Both the position numbers and the translations under genes were made by a program. Below are positions 27,518-37,130 of a DNA stretch of 64,000 nucleotides, piece by piece. The notes under the pieces are model-generated. The model was not told the DNA's origin and made no database searches. It worked only from the letters and a program-made list of their open reading frames with translations. Positions within the stretch are counted from its first letter, which is position 1; every line of letters starts with the position of its first letter. The DNA comes from JABWBD01 sp040768665 (GTDB lineage Bacteria; Planctomycetota; Planctomycetia; Pirellulales; Thermoguttaceae), in assembly GCA_040768665.1 (NCBI GenBank), contig JAXGMN010000048.1, positions 1 through 64,000 of the forward strand. Direction: 5' to 3'.

Positions 27518-30500
27518 ATGAACCAAAGACCTTGTCGAAGTGAAATCGCCGCCGTTTGTGCGGCCCTCTTCTGCTTCTTCTCGATCGTCGGCGACTCGCA
27601 CGGTCAAGACCAGGCGCGGGCGGCTCTCGCCAAAAACCGGTTTACCGGCGGCGTGGCGGTGCACGTCCACGGGGCGGACGTCTCACTACTGCAATCCATG
27701 CTCCAAGAACGCTCGAACCTGCTTGGCCACCTGCTTGTTGCAGAGGAGGCCGATGCTCGCCAGGCCCGCCAGACGCTTGTCGAGGCGGGGCTGCACGGCA
27801 AGATCAACGCCGGCGTTTGGCAATCCGGAACACTGCCCTTCATCGACAACTTCGTCAACCTCTTGATCGTCGAACGCCCCGATGCGGTTTCTCGCGAGGA
27901 GGTCCTGCGGGTCCTGGTGCCGGAAGGAACGGCGCTTCTCGGTTCGGAGATTCTCGTCAAACCTCGCCCGGCAACGATCGACGACTGGCCCATGCAGTTG
28001 TACGACGCGTCCGGAAATGCCGTATCGAAGGACAAGGCGCTGAAGCCGCCGTTGGAACACCTGCAATGGGTCGGCGGGCCGCGGTGGTCGCGCCACCACG
28101 ACAAGATGTCGAGCGTCTCCGCCTGCGTGAGCGGCGACGGGAAGGTCTTTTACATCTTCGACGAGGGGAGCACCTATTCGCCCTATCTTCCGTGCCGCTG
28201 GACGCTGATCGCCCGCGACGCCTTCAACGGCGTGGTGTTGTGGAAGCACCGAATCGACCGGTGGATCGGGAATCTCTACGGACTGAAGAGCGGCCCCGCG
28301 ACGCTGCCTCGCCGGCTGGTCGTGGCAGGCAACCGGGTGTTCGCTACGCTGGGCATCGAGGCGCCCGTCTCCGTGATGGATACCGATACCGGCGAGATCC
28401 TGCACACGATTGCCGGAACGGAGGGCACGGAGGAAATCATCCATGAAGACGGCTTCCTCTACCTGGTGGCCGATACCAACGTGACGAAGGAGGAGTTCGA
28501 GAACGGGCCGCGCATGAACTTCCCCAGCGGCCGGTGGATCCAACGCGAGAAGCACGTCCTCTGTTGCGATCTCAACGAGGGCAAAGTGCTTTGGTCCCGG
28601 CCCTTCGACTGGGTCGCTCCGAGCACGCTGGCCGCGTCGCGGGGCAAAGCTTATTGCTTCGACGGCCGGCAAGTGGTCGCCTTGAGCCGCGAGGACGGCA
28701 GCGTCTTGTGGAAATCGGCCGAACTTCCCGCATGGAAGGAAATGACCACGTTCTATGCGCCGAAGTTGGTGGTGCAAGGCGGCGTGGTGACGTTTGTCGG
28801 TGGCGAGGGCTACGTGCCGCACCGGGGGACGGCCGAGGGCCAGGTGTCCGGCCTGTCGACCGAGAACGGGAAGGTCCTTTGGACGGCCAAACATCCGTCG
28901 GGTGGCTATCAGTCGCCCAGCGACCTGCTCGTGATCGACGGAAAGGTGTGGGGGGCGAACACAACTTCCGGATCAAAGGGAAGCCCTACCGGAACCGGTG
29001 AAATCGTCGCCCGCCATCCCGGCTCGGGCAAGGAAGAGGTGAGGTTCCAGGACATCCCTGCCTATTGGTTCCACCATCGCTGCTATCCGGCGAAGGCGAC
29101 CGAAGACTACCTGATCATGAGCCGGACCGGCACGGAGTTTGTCGACCTCAAGACCGGCCAATGGACGTTGCATCACTGGGTCCGCGGCGCCTGCCTGTAC
29201 GGCATCATGCCGGCCAATGGCCTCTTGTATGCGCCGCAGCATCCCTGCTCCTGCTACATCGGCGCCAAGATGTACGGATTGACGGCGCTCGCGCCCGCCG
29301 GATCGTCGGAGCGCGCGCTGGTGCCCACTGCCGATGACCGGCGGCGAACCGTGTTCGGCGAGTCGCCGGCCGCGTTTCCGAACGAGCAGCCGCAGGAACC
29401 GGGCGAGTGGCCCACCTACCGGTGCGACATTGCCCGCAGCGGATTGGTGAGCGGGATCCGTGAGCCGGGCAAGTTGAAGTGGTCCGTAAAGCTGCCCGGG
29501 CGGTTGACTCAGCCCGTCATCGCGGGCGAGAAAGTACTGGTGGCCGACAAGGACAATCCGGTGCTGTGCGCCTTCGCCGCCGCGACGGGCGAGCCGGCCT
29601 GGCGGTTCGTTCCCGGCGGGCGGATCGACTCGTCGCCGGCCATCTACAAGGGGCTGGTCTATTTCGGGGCGACGGACGGGTTTGTCTACTGTCTCAACCT
29701 GGGCGACGGGGCGCTGCGATGGAAATATCAAGCGGCGCCGGCGATGGCCAATCACATGTATCTCGAACGCATCGAAGCGACCCACCCGGTGCACGGCAAC
29801 GTGCTCGTGATGAACGATCGCGTCTACACCGTGGCCGGCCGCTCCATGTTCAACGACGGCGGCATTCGCTTCTTGATTCTCGATGCCTTGACCGGCCGCA
29901 AGATCAAGGAACATGTCATGGACGACAATGTGCCGGGCACGGACGAGCCGTTGCAGATGCAGCACGAGATTCTCAATATGCCCGTGGCCCTCTCCGATCT
30001 GCTTTCTTCCAACGGCAAGAAGATCTTCATGCGCTACCAGCCGTTCGATCTGGAAGGCAACCGCCTGGATCTCATGTTCGCCGGCAAACGGTACGGTTAT
30101 GAACCGGGCACCGTGGGCAACGATGTCGCCGCCATTCATGCGAAACTTGGCGGCGACAGCCAGAAGGGAGAGGACGCCCATCTTTTCAGCGCAACGGGAT
30201 TCCTGGACGACAGTTGGTGGCATCGCACCTACTGGGTCTACGGCAAGTACCAGGCGTCGGGCTACTCGGGCTACACGCAGGCCGGAGCCCAAGGCAATCC
30301 GGCAGGGCGCATGATCACGTTCGACAAAGACCGGATCTATACTTGGGGGCGGCTGCGGTGGTACTTCAAGTGGTCCGAAGAATACGTCTATCACCTGCAC
30401 GCCAAGGACTATGACTACCAGGACCAGTGGAGCGTGATGCTGCCGATTCTCGTACGGGCCATGGTGGCTTCCGATGACCGCTTGTTTGTGCTCGGGCCCA

Positions 30501-31387
30501 AGGAACTGATGCGACAGGACGAGATCAAGCAGCGGATTACGGAAGAGGAAGTGCAGAAGCTCATGGCCGAACAGGAAAAGGCGCTGGACGGGCAGTCCGG
30601 TTCCATCCTGCTGGCCGTGGACAAGCAGTCCGGAAAGATTCTCTCCGGTTATCGTCTGCCAACCGCGCCCTTGCTGGACGGCGTGTCCGGTGCTTACGGC
30701 AATTTGTATCTGTCCACCACCGACGGGCAGCTTTGTTGCCTCGGCGACGATGGCCGGGGGCTGGATGTACTTACCGCGGAAGAGATTGAAGCGTTGAACG
30801 AAGCTGCGACTCCTCCGTCGCCTCCGAAAAAGAAGAGTGCGGCGAAGAAGCCGACTGGGGCGAAGACGACCAACCTCCCGTCCAAAGATGGCGACTTCGC
30901 GAAACTCGACCAGGCGCGTGCCTACCAGGCGGAACTGGGGTATCGAATCGCTTCAGAGGCCAAACCGGGCGGCGCAGTCTTGAAAATGCTCGATGAGCCG
31001 CTGACCGGCAAAGTCACATTGAAGTGCAAGCTGCAATACGCCAATGGCGACGGCGCCAACAACGGTTACCTCGCCTTCGCCGACGGTACGAACGAGGCTC
31101 AACTGGTCAAATGCGGGCTGCGCCAGAAAATGAAGACGGCAGCCATCCTCCAGGGCCCGCTCGCCGAGAACCAAGGCGCAACGGCGCCCTGTGAAACGAA
31201 CTACGGAGCAGTGTACGAGTTGATCGTCTCGGTCGACCTTGCGGCCGGCACGGTGACTTTCCATGCCGGCGGAGCGACGGTGAAATCCAAGCTGGATCGG
31301 TCCATGAAGAGCATCACGCACGTCGGTTACTGCCTCAGAAGTACGATTACGGATTTCAGCCCGATCGAAGTTTCCGCCGCTCGGTGA
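27518..31387 (+). CDS. Giant secreted PQQ-type beta-propeller protein
   Basis: 1289 residues with a signal peptide (IAAVCAALFCFFSIVGDSHG). Propeller blades occur in two blocks: about residues 200-560 (DAFNGVVLWKHRI, LNEGKVLWSRPF, REDGSVLWKSA, ENGKVLWTAKH) and about 640-1090 (ATGEPAWRFV, GDGALRWKYQ, KQSGKILSGYR). The segment WPTYRCDIARSGLVSGIREPGKLKW opens the second block in the way PQQ_2-type domains start. A Lys/Pro-rich linker (PPSPPKKKSAAKKPTGAKT) leads to a C-terminal beta-sandwich of about 170 residues, concanavalin-like by pattern. No heme motif or clear PQQ ligand set was seen. A role in extracellular binding or oxidation of polymers is inferred. Confidence 0.85.
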   Translation: MNQRPCRSEIAAVCAALFCFFSIVGDSHGQDQARAALAKNRFTGGVAVHVHGADVSLLQSMLQERSNLLGHLLVAEEADARQARQTLVEAGLHGKINAGVWQSGTLPFIDNFVNLLIVERPDAVSREEVLRVLVPEGTALLGSEILVKPRPATIDDWPMQLYDASGNAVSKDKALKPPLEHLQWVGGPRWSRHHDKMSSVSACVSGDGKVFYIFDEGSTYSPYLPCRWTLIARDAFNGVVLWKHRIDRWIGNLYGLKSGPATLPRRLVVAGNRVFATLGIEAPVSVMDTDTGEILHTIAGTEGTEEIIHEDGFLYLVADTNVTKEEFENGPRMNFPSGRWIQREKHVLCCDLNEGKVLWSRPFDWVAPSTLAASRGKAYCFDGRQVVALSREDGSVLWKSAELPAWKEMTTFYAPKLVVQGGVVTFVGGEGYVPHRGTAEGQVSGLSTENGKVLWTAKHPSGGYQSPSDLLVIDGKVWGANTTSGSKGSPTGTGEIVARHPGSGKEEVRFQDIPAYWFHHRCYPAKATEDYLIMSRTGTEFVDLKTGQWTLHHWVRGACLYGIMPANGLLYAPQHPCSCYIGAKMYGLTALAPAGSSERALVPTADDRRRTVFGESPAAFPNEQPQEPGEWPTYRCDIARSGLVSGIREPGKLKWSVKLPGRLTQPVIAGEKVLVADKDNPVLCAFAAATGEPAWRFVPGGRIDSSPAIYKGLVYFGATDGFVYCLNLGDGALRWKYQAAPAMANHMYLERIEATHPVHGNVLVMNDRVYTVAGRSMFNDGGIRFLILDALTGRKIKEHVMDDNVPGTDEPLQMQHEILNMPVALSDLLSSNGKKIFMRYQPFDLEGNRLDLMFAGKRYGYEPGTVGNDVAAIHAKLGGDSQKGEDAHLFSATGFLDDSWWHRTYWVYGKYQASGYSGYTQAGAQGNPAGRMITFDKDRIYTWGRLRWYFKWSEEYVYHLHAKDYDYQDQWSVMLPILVRAMVASDDRLFVLGPKELMRQDEIKQRITEEEVQKLMAEQEKALDGQSGSILLAVDKQSGKILSGYRLPTAPLLDGVSGAYGNLYLSTTDGQLCCLGDDGRGLDVLTAEEIEALNEAATPPSPPKKKSAAKKPTGAKTTNLPSKDGDFAKLDQARAYQAELGYRIASEAKPGGAVLKMLDEPLTGKVTLKCKLQYANGDGANNGYLAFADGTNEAQLVKCGLRQKMKTAAILQGPLAENQGATAPCETNYGAVYELIVSVDLAAGTVTFHAGGATVKSKLDRSMKSITHVGYCLRSTITDFSPIEVSAAR

Positions 31388-31422
31388 GGAGCCGTAAGAG
31401 AATAACTGGGCATGTTGACGTA

Positions 31423-31473
31423 GGGTGGATTTCAATCCACCCTGGAATCGCGAGGTGGATTGAAATCCACCCT
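31423..31473. repeat. GGGTGGATT palindrome, tandem pair
   Basis: Two imperfect palindromes, GGGTGGATTTCAATCCACCC (31423-31442) and AGGTGGATTGAAATCCACC (31453-31471), lie in inverted orientation to each other. The first is identical to a copy at 60948-60967. They separate the propeller gene from the moxR operon. Confidence 0.8.
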
Positions 31474-31517
31474 ATCATGATTGGCCAACTTATTCCTTAC
31501 GGTTTTTGGGTCTGCTC

Positions 31518-32513
31518 ATGCAAGATGTGGTTTCCGGCAAACTTGATGCCGTCCTGGAAGCGGTGGGACAGGTGATCGTCGGCCAGCGCGACCCGCTGGA
31601 GAAAATGCTGATCGCCATGCTCGCCGGCGGTCACGTGCTGTTGGAAGGTGTTCCCGGCATTGCCAAGACGATGATGGTCAACACACTGGCCCAGGCGCTG
31701 AACGCCCGGTTCAGCCGCATCCAATTCACGCCCGACCTGTTGCCGGGCGACCTGGTCGGCACCCAGATCTACCGGCACGAGACGGGCGTTTTCGAAACGC
31801 ATCGAGGCCCCGTTTTCGCCAACGTCGTGCTTGCCGACGAAATCAACCGCTCGCCTGCCAAGGTGCAAAGCGCGCTGTTGGAGGCGATGCAGGAGCGGCA
31901 GGTCACGCTGGCCGGCCAGACGCACAAGCTGCCGGAGCCGTTCATGGTGCTCGCCACCCAGAACCCCATTGAACAGGAGGGCACCTACTCGCTGCCCGAG
32001 GCGCAGGTCGACCGGTTCATGTTCAAACTGCTGATCCAGTACCCGACGCACGACGAGGAGCACGAAATCATGCGGCGGGTCGCCCGCACCTGCCCCGTCA
32101 CGAGCGTTGACGCGGTGGCCACGCTCGACGACGTGTTGGCCATGCGCCAGACGCTGGATGCGGTCCATCTCGACGAGAAGATCGAGCTGTACATCCTGCG
32201 TCTGGTTGCGGCGACCAGGAACCCGGCCGCCTGCGGACTCGAGGAGTTGGCTCCGTTCATCCGGTTCGGGGCCTCGCCTCGCGCCAGCATCTATCTCGCA
32301 TTGGCAGCGCGTGGCCATGCACTGGTCCATCGCCGGGATTACGTGGTGCCCGACGACGTGAAAGCCATGTTGCACGACGTGGTGCGGCACCGAATTGCGA
32401 TCAGCTACCGGGCGGAGGCGGAAGGATTGAATTCCGACGCGCTCCTGGAACGCATCGTCGAAAGGGTGCCGATCAACGGCGTTGGAGCCTCTCATGCCGC
32501 TCGACTCGATTGA
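31518..32513 (+). CDS. moxR: MoxR family AAA+ ATPase
   Basis: 331 residues from ATG at 31518; no strong ribosome binding site is visible. Walker A is EGVPGIAKT (about residues 43-51), Walker B is VVLADEIN, sensor 1 is FMVLATQNP, and the MoxR-specific TYSLPEAQVDRFMFKL follows. These chaperone-like ATPases work with VWA proteins to assemble or activate complexes. The operon order moxR, DUF58, Bat-type VWA proteins is the classical one. The next gene starts inside its 3' end (20-base overlap). Confidence 0.93.
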   Translation: MQDVVSGKLDAVLEAVGQVIVGQRDPLEKMLIAMLAGGHVLLEGVPGIAKTMMVNTLAQALNARFSRIQFTPDLLPGDLVGTQIYRHETGVFETHRGPVFANVVLADEINRSPAKVQSALLEAMQERQVTLAGQTHKLPEPFMVLATQNPIEQEGTYSLPEAQVDRFMFKLLIQYPTHDEEHEIMRRVARTCPVTSVDAVATLDDVLAMRQTLDAVHLDEKIELYILRLVAATRNPAACGLEELAPFIRFGASPRASIYLALAARGHALVHRRDYVVPDDVKAMLHDVVRHRIAISYRAEAEGLNSDALLERIVERVPINGVGASHAARLD

Positions 32514-33384
32514 CCAGCGCCTCCGGCAGCTCCAGCTCCGCACCCGGTACCCGGTCGAACACCTCCTGGCCGGCGAATACCGGAGCGTATTCAAAGGGCG
32601 GGGTTTGGATTTCGACGAGATCCGCGCGTACCATCCCGGCGATGAAGTCCGATCCATCGACTGGAACGTGACCGCCCGCACCGGGCGTCCGTACATCAAA
32701 CGTTATATCGAGGAGCGTGAACTGGCCGTGTGGCTGGTCGTCGATGTCTCGGCTTCCTGCCGGATCCCGGCTCCGGGCCGCACGAAGTGGGACGCGATGA
32801 ACGACCTGGCCGCGCTGCTTGCGCTTTCCGCCATCTACAATCATGACCGGGTGGGGATGATCCTGTGTTCCGACCGTGTGGAACAGATCCTCCAGCCGCG
32901 CAAAGGCCGGCAGCACGCGCTGCGTTTGTTGGCGGATCTTCTGGCCATCAAGCCGCGTAACGCCGGAAGTGATCCCGCGCCGGCGCTCGACGCACTTTTG
33001 CACATGGCCGAGCGACGCGTACTCGTCTTGATCCTGTCGGATTTTCTGTTCGACTTGGATCGCGAACAACTTGGCCCGGTAGCGTTCCGTCACGATCTCG
33101 TGGGCATCGCCGTCAATCATCCCTGTGAAATTGAGCCGCCGCCTTGCGGACTGGCGGCCGTTCGCGACTCGGAGACGGGCGAGGCTCTCGTGGCGGACTT
33201 TGGCTACGCAGGCCGCGACGTCTGCCGGCGCACATTCGACGCCCGGCGCAGGCGTTTGCGAGAGGAGTTCGCGGCAGTCCGAGCCGATCTTCTGGAACTC
33301 GACACCACGAGCGACTGCGCAGAGGAACTGGCCCGGTTCTTCCGTCACCGCCTTCGGAGGACCGCCGATGAAACCGGGGGTTAA
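32494..33384 (+). CDS. DUF58 domain protein of MoxR/Bat operon
   Basis: 296 residues from ATG at 32494, with TTGGAG 6 bases upstream. The DUF58 hallmark is EYRSVFKGRGLDFDEIRAYHPGDEVRSIDWNVTARTGRPYIKRY, followed by a degenerate VWA-like fold (LVVDVSASC) in place of a full metal site. It is cytoplasmic, with no membrane segment, as usual for this family. It probably couples the MoxR ATPase to the membrane VWA proteins encoded downstream; this is inferred from operon conservation. Confidence 0.9.
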   Translation: MPLDSIDQRLRQLQLRTRYPVEHLLAGEYRSVFKGRGLDFDEIRAYHPGDEVRSIDWNVTARTGRPYIKRYIEERELAVWLVVDVSASCRIPAPGRTKWDAMNDLAALLALSAIYNHDRVGMILCSDRVEQILQPRKGRQHALRLLADLLAIKPRNAGSDPAPALDALLHMAERRVLVLILSDFLFDLDREQLGPVAFRHDLVGIAVNHPCEIEPPPCGLAAVRDSETGEALVADFGYAGRDVCRRTFDARRRRLREEFAAVRADLLELDTTSDCAEELARFFRHRLRRTADETGG

Positions 33385-33400
33385 ACGTTGCCCCACCCCT

Positions 33401-33530
33401 CGTTTAACCGCAGTGCCCAACGGGCCGCGCTTGGGGCGGGAGTTGGCCTGGGCATCGGTCATGGCCCCCCGCTGGATCTTTGCCCGGCGACACAACCAAG
33501 GCGCGGCCCGTTGGGCACTGCGGTTAACCG
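33401..33530. repeat. 130 bp inverted repeat (TTAACCGCAGTGCCCAACGG family)
   Basis: The left arm at 33401-33434 and the right arm at 33496-33530 share a 27-base perfect core that begins TTAACCGCAGTGCCCAACGG. One mismatch and one single-base gap lie outside it. The element overlaps the start of the next gene: the ATG at 33461 is in its loop, and the right arm is translated as part of the N-terminus. Confidence 0.85.
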
Positions 33531-33925
33531 ACTTATCGACCACGTTCGCCCTGCTCGTCCTGCTGCTACTGACGCTTGTCGTCGCACCGGCAACGGCCGC
33601 AGACGAGACCGTGCGTCTCGATTGCACTCCCCGCACGTTCCTGGTCGTACCGGGTGAGCCGATGCGGTTGGAACTGACCGTCCAAGCCGATTCGGCGGCG
33701 CCCATCCGCTTGCACCTCCCCGACGATCCGCGGTTAAAAGTACGGGCGATCGAGAAACTGCCCGTGCAGCGGACCCGCGAGGGTGTCATCGTGCAGCGGC
33801 GCGTGGTCGTCTGGCAAGGTCTCGAACCGGGAACGGTCAAGCTCAACAACCTCTCGGTCGAGACCAGGGGCCAAAAACTGCGGTTCCCCGAAGTCACCAT
33901 CACCGTCCGCGATCCCGGCCCATGA
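33461..33925 (+). CDS. Small exported Ig-like protein in Bat operon (BatD N-domain-like)
   Basis: 154 residues from ATG at 33461, the only ATG, GTG or TTG start I can place upstream of the signal sequence TFALLVLLLLTLVVAPATA. The mature part (VRLDCTPRTFLVVPGEPMRLELTVQADSAAPIRLHLPDDP ... GLEPGTVKLNNLSVETRGQKLRFPEVTITV) has the beta-sandwich pattern of BatD-type domains. About 25 residues before the hydrophobic core (including HNQGAARWALRLTDLS) are encoded by the inverted repeat. The stop overlaps the ATG of the following VWA gene. Role: probably a periplasmic partner of the VWA proteins. Confidence 0.7.
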   Translation: MAPRWIFARRHNQGAARWALRLTDLSTTFALLVLLLLTLVVAPATAADETVRLDCTPRTFLVVPGEPMRLELTVQADSAAPIRLHLPDDPRLKVRAIEKLPVQRTREGVIVQRRVVVWQGLEPGTVKLNNLSVETRGQKLRFPEVTITVRDPGP

Positions 33926-34959
33926 CTTTCGCCTATCCCTGGATTCTGTTGCTGTTGCCGGTGGCTCTGGTCGCGCTCCGCCGGCGGCCTCCGGCGGCGA
34001 TTCCCGTGTCGGGATTAGCCGTGTGGCGAAACGTCCCGCCGTCGGGCAGGCTTCGGTGGCTCCGGCGAGTCCGTTGCGTGCCCGCACTCGCTCTCGGTCT
34101 GTTGATCGCTGCCTGCGCCGGGCCGCAGATGAAGCGTCAGGTCGGCGAGGAGACCCGGGAGGGCGTTGCCATCCAGTTGCTCCTCGATATCTCCAGCAGC
34201 ATGGAGCAGAGCCTGGCGGCTGACGACGGAGAGAGAATCTCACGGCTGGAGGCCGCCAAGCGGGTCGTCGAGCAATTCATTCGGCACCGTACGGACGATT
34301 TGATCGGCCTGATCACGTTTGCCCGCTATGCCGATACGCTCAGCCCGCTGACCTACGGACACGAAGCGCTGGTCGAGATCGTTCGCGAACTCGACATCCA
34401 AGAGCGGCCCTCGGAAGACGGCACCGGCTATGGCGACGCGCTTGCGTTGGCGTGCGCCCGGCTCGATCAAATGGGCCAATGGCAGACCGACGCCGAAAAA
34501 CGAGGCTCCGACCCGTCCGCGGCAGTGCGGAGCAAGGTCGTCGTACTGCTCACCGACGGAGAGAACAACTGCGGGCTGCATCTGCCGGAGGAAGCCGCCG
34601 GACTGGCAAAAAAATGGCGAATCCGCGTCTACGCCATCAGCATGAAGGACGACGAGGGCGGAACTTCCTTGGAGAAACGCAGTGACGACGAGGGCCTGAC
34701 CGACGCCGAGAAACTGCTGCGGCGACTGGCCGACGAAACCGGAGGCGCCTATTGGAAAATCGCCAGCGCAGCTCACTTGCAGGAGGTCTATGAGCGGATC
34801 AATGATCTGGAAACGAGCGAGATCAAGACGGCGATCTTATATCACACCGAGATCAGCCCCCTGTTTCAATATCTCGCGTATGCGGCGTTCGTCTTGCTGC
34901 TGGCGGAGCGGGTCCTCCGCGCCACGTGGCTGCGGGTGGCCGAGGAGGTGAGCGGATGA
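33922..34959 (+). CDS. batA: Membrane VWA protein, BatA-like
   Basis: 345 residues. An N-terminal membrane segment (YPWILLLLPVALVALRRRPP) precedes the VWA domain. Its metal-ion motif is LLLDISSSM, with conserved TGYGDALALA and VVVLLTDGENNCG later. A C-terminal membrane helix (LFQYLAYAAFVLLLAERVL) closes it. This is the BatA layout of Bacteroides aerotolerance operons. Start and stop both overlap neighbours by 4 bases (ATGA), so translation is probably coupled. The gene symbol is assigned by architecture and operon order. Confidence 0.85.
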   Translation: MTFAYPWILLLLPVALVALRRRPPAAIPVSGLAVWRNVPPSGRLRWLRRVRCVPALALGLLIAACAGPQMKRQVGEETREGVAIQLLLDISSSMEQSLAADDGERISRLEAAKRVVEQFIRHRTDDLIGLITFARYADTLSPLTYGHEALVEIVRELDIQERPSEDGTGYGDALALACARLDQMGQWQTDAEKRGSDPSAAVRSKVVVLLTDGENNCGLHLPEEAAGLAKKWRIRVYAISMKDDEGGTSLEKRSDDEGLTDAEKLLRRLADETGGAYWKIASAAHLQEVYERINDLETSEIKTAILYHTEISPLFQYLAYAAFVLLLAERVLRATWLRVAEEVSG

Positions 34960-37001
34960 GTCTCGGCGCGCCTTGGATGTTGCTCTTGTTGCCGCTGGTT
35001 GCCTTGGCCGGATGGCTCCTGGTTCGCAGCCGCCGCCTGCAGCGCGAGGCGGCATGCCGGCTGAAGGGCGTTGCGGTGGAAAACGTCCGGGGCAGCTTGA
35101 CGTACAGAGACTGGCTGACGCTGGTCGCGCTGGTGTCCATCGTCGCGGCACTCGCCCGGCCGCAGTGGAACCCGCGTCCCTACGAGATCGAGCGCCGCGG
35201 ACGGGATCTCGTCGTCGCGCTGGACGTGTCGCGGAGCATGCTGGCGGCGGACCTGTTTCCCAGCCGGTTGGAGATGGCCCGCATCGCCATCCTCGAAGCG
35301 CTCCCGGCGCTCGCGGGGCAGCGCGTGGCGCTGGTCACATTCGCCGGGTCGGCGTCGGTGCGCGTGCCGCTCACGTTGGACCACGGGTTTGTGCGCTACA
35401 TGCTCGAACGCGCCGATCCGTCGGATATGGACGTGGGGAGCACCTCGCTCCAGGCGGCGTTCGAGAAAGTGGCAGGCGCCGTGTTGGCCGACGCTGCCGG
35501 CGGAAGCCGGGACCTGGTGGTATTCACCGACGGCGAAGACCATCTGAGCGACCTCCGAAAAACCGCCGAGTTGCTGACCCGCTGCGGCGCGAGGGTCCTG
35601 ATCATCGGCCTGGGCGATCCTGCTCGTGGGGCACGCGTGCCGGATGCGCTGGACGGCAGTCAATGGATGCGCCACAACAATGTCGAGGTGGTTTCCCGGC
35701 TTCAGGAGCGTACGCTTTCCGATCTCGCCGGCGCTTGTTCGAATGCGACGTACTTTCCGGCGCGAACTCGCCCCTTCGATCTCGTGCCGCTTTACCAGCA
35801 GTGGATCGCCGGCGCGGGCGAGGACGATGTCGTCGTGGGCGGACTGCGGCAAGTGCGCTATTCGGAAGGCTACCCCTGGCTGCTGGCGCTGGCCGTGGTG
35901 CTGTGGTTGGTTCCGTCGCCGTCGAGACTGCCGACCAGCAGCAGCCTGATCTTGCTGGCCCTGATGGCCCCGGGTTGTGCTCCGCGTGTCGAGGAGGATG
36001 ATGCGGCGGCGTTTCGAGCCAGGTTCGCGCAAGGGAGCCAGTTGCAGCAGTTTGCGCAGGAGCAATCCGGCGTGGATCCCCTCGCCGAACGCTCGCTGCT
36101 GGTCGACGCGCGGGAAGAGTTCCTTCGCGCCGCGCTCCTGCAACCTGGCCACATCGAGACCGCTCGCCGGATTACTGCGATTACTCGACGCCTTCGCGAG
36201 GTGGAAGCGGTGATTGAACAACAGCGATCCGAAGAACAGCAGCGACACGAAAAACTTGCCGAAACGGTCGGGCGGCTCCGGAAACTGGCCATGCGGCAGA
36301 AACGCCTATCGGAGCGAAGCCGGCGCGTTCTGCGCCGCCCGCCAGTCTTATCCGGAGAACAGGCGAATCTCCCGGAATCCATGGTCGCGACCGAACAGCT
36401 TCTGCCCCAAAAGGAATCAAACAGCCTGGCGCTGCCGATCTCCACCGAACAACAGGCCGTGCGCAAGGGAACCGCGAGCGTGCTGGAGGGCATCACGGGC
36501 CAGCGAGACGCGCTCCGCCAGGTTCTCACGCGTGCCTACGGCGATACCGACAGGCTGCCCGCGACGGAGGTGGATCCGATCGTCGACCTGCTAGCCGGGA
36601 CCGTGGCGGCACAGGACGAGGCGCTGGCCGGCCTGGCTCCCGGGGCGGTCGCATGGCCGCGTGCGAACACCGCGTTGCACACGGCCGCGGGACGGATGGA
36701 GCAGGCCCTGGACGCCCTGCAGAGCCTGCAACCGCCCAAGCCGGACGAGGACGACGATTCGATGGCCTCCCGAAATGCCGGGGATCACGACGAACCCATG
36801 GACGGCCTTGACTCCGATTCTCAAGACGACCGCTCGCAGCCCGTGTCCCCCGGCGATTTCGAGGAAGCGCTTTCGCTCAGGTCGCTGCCGATACCCGACT
36901 ACACCTCCGCGGAGATCCTGGCCGAGGAGGCCGCCAACCAGCAGAAGCGAGCCCGGCAGAAAGCCGTGCAGGCCGGGGCCAAAGTGGAGAAGAACTGGTG
37001 A
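34956..37001 (+). CDS. batB: Membrane VWA protein, BatB-like with BatC-like C-terminal extension
   Basis: 681 residues from ATG at 34956, overlapping the batA stop. Residues 1-350 are BatB-like: membrane helix, VVALDVSRSM metal site, DLVVFTDGEDHLSD, then a second helix (GYPWLLALAVVLWLVP). After a third hydrophobic stretch ending APGCAPRV, a 310-residue periplasmic tail follows. It is rich in charged helices (EAVIEQQRSEEQQRHEKLAETVGRLRKLAMRQKRLSERS) and ends with a segment resembling BatC (SLRSLPIPDYTSAEILAEEAANQQKRARQKAV). The tail replaces a separate batC gene, so this is a fusion. Confidence 0.8.
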   Translation: MSLGAPWMLLLLPLVALAGWLLVRSRRLQREAACRLKGVAVENVRGSLTYRDWLTLVALVSIVAALARPQWNPRPYEIERRGRDLVVALDVSRSMLAADLFPSRLEMARIAILEALPALAGQRVALVTFAGSASVRVPLTLDHGFVRYMLERADPSDMDVGSTSLQAAFEKVAGAVLADAAGGSRDLVVFTDGEDHLSDLRKTAELLTRCGARVLIIGLGDPARGARVPDALDGSQWMRHNNVEVVSRLQERTLSDLAGACSNATYFPARTRPFDLVPLYQQWIAGAGEDDVVVGGLRQVRYSEGYPWLLALAVVLWLVPSPSRLPTSSSLILLALMAPGCAPRVEEDDAAAFRARFAQGSQLQQFAQEQSGVDPLAERSLLVDAREEFLRAALLQPGHIETARRITAITRRLREVEAVIEQQRSEEQQRHEKLAETVGRLRKLAMRQKRLSERSRRVLRRPPVLSGEQANLPESMVATEQLLPQKESNSLALPISTEQQAVRKGTASVLEGITGQRDALRQVLTRAYGDTDRLPATEVDPIVDLLAGTVAAQDEALAGLAPGAVAWPRANTALHTAAGRMEQALDALQSLQPPKPDEDDDSMASRNAGDHDEPMDGLDSDSQDDRSQPVSPGDFEEALSLRSLPIPDYTSAEILAEEAANQQKRARQKAVQAGAKVEKNW

Positions 37002-37013
37002 GCACTCCTCGTA

Positions 37014-37130
37014 CGGTTCACGCCCACTGCCGGGGACTGGTCCATTTTTCAGCCGGTCGACGCATTTTGGCTCCAAAGACATTGGCAGAAAACATGGACC
37101 GGTCCCCCTCTCTTCCGCCCCGTGAACGGT
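37014..37130. repeat. REP-like palindrome, GGGGAC-type family, copy 3
   Basis: A 117 bp element with imperfect ends CGGTTCAC ... GTGAACGGT, inner left GCCGGGGACTGGTCCATTTT, and inner right AACATGGACCGGTCCCCCTC. A close relative lies at 49273-49390. Its right half contains the probable start codon of the following BatD-like gene. Confidence 0.85.
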
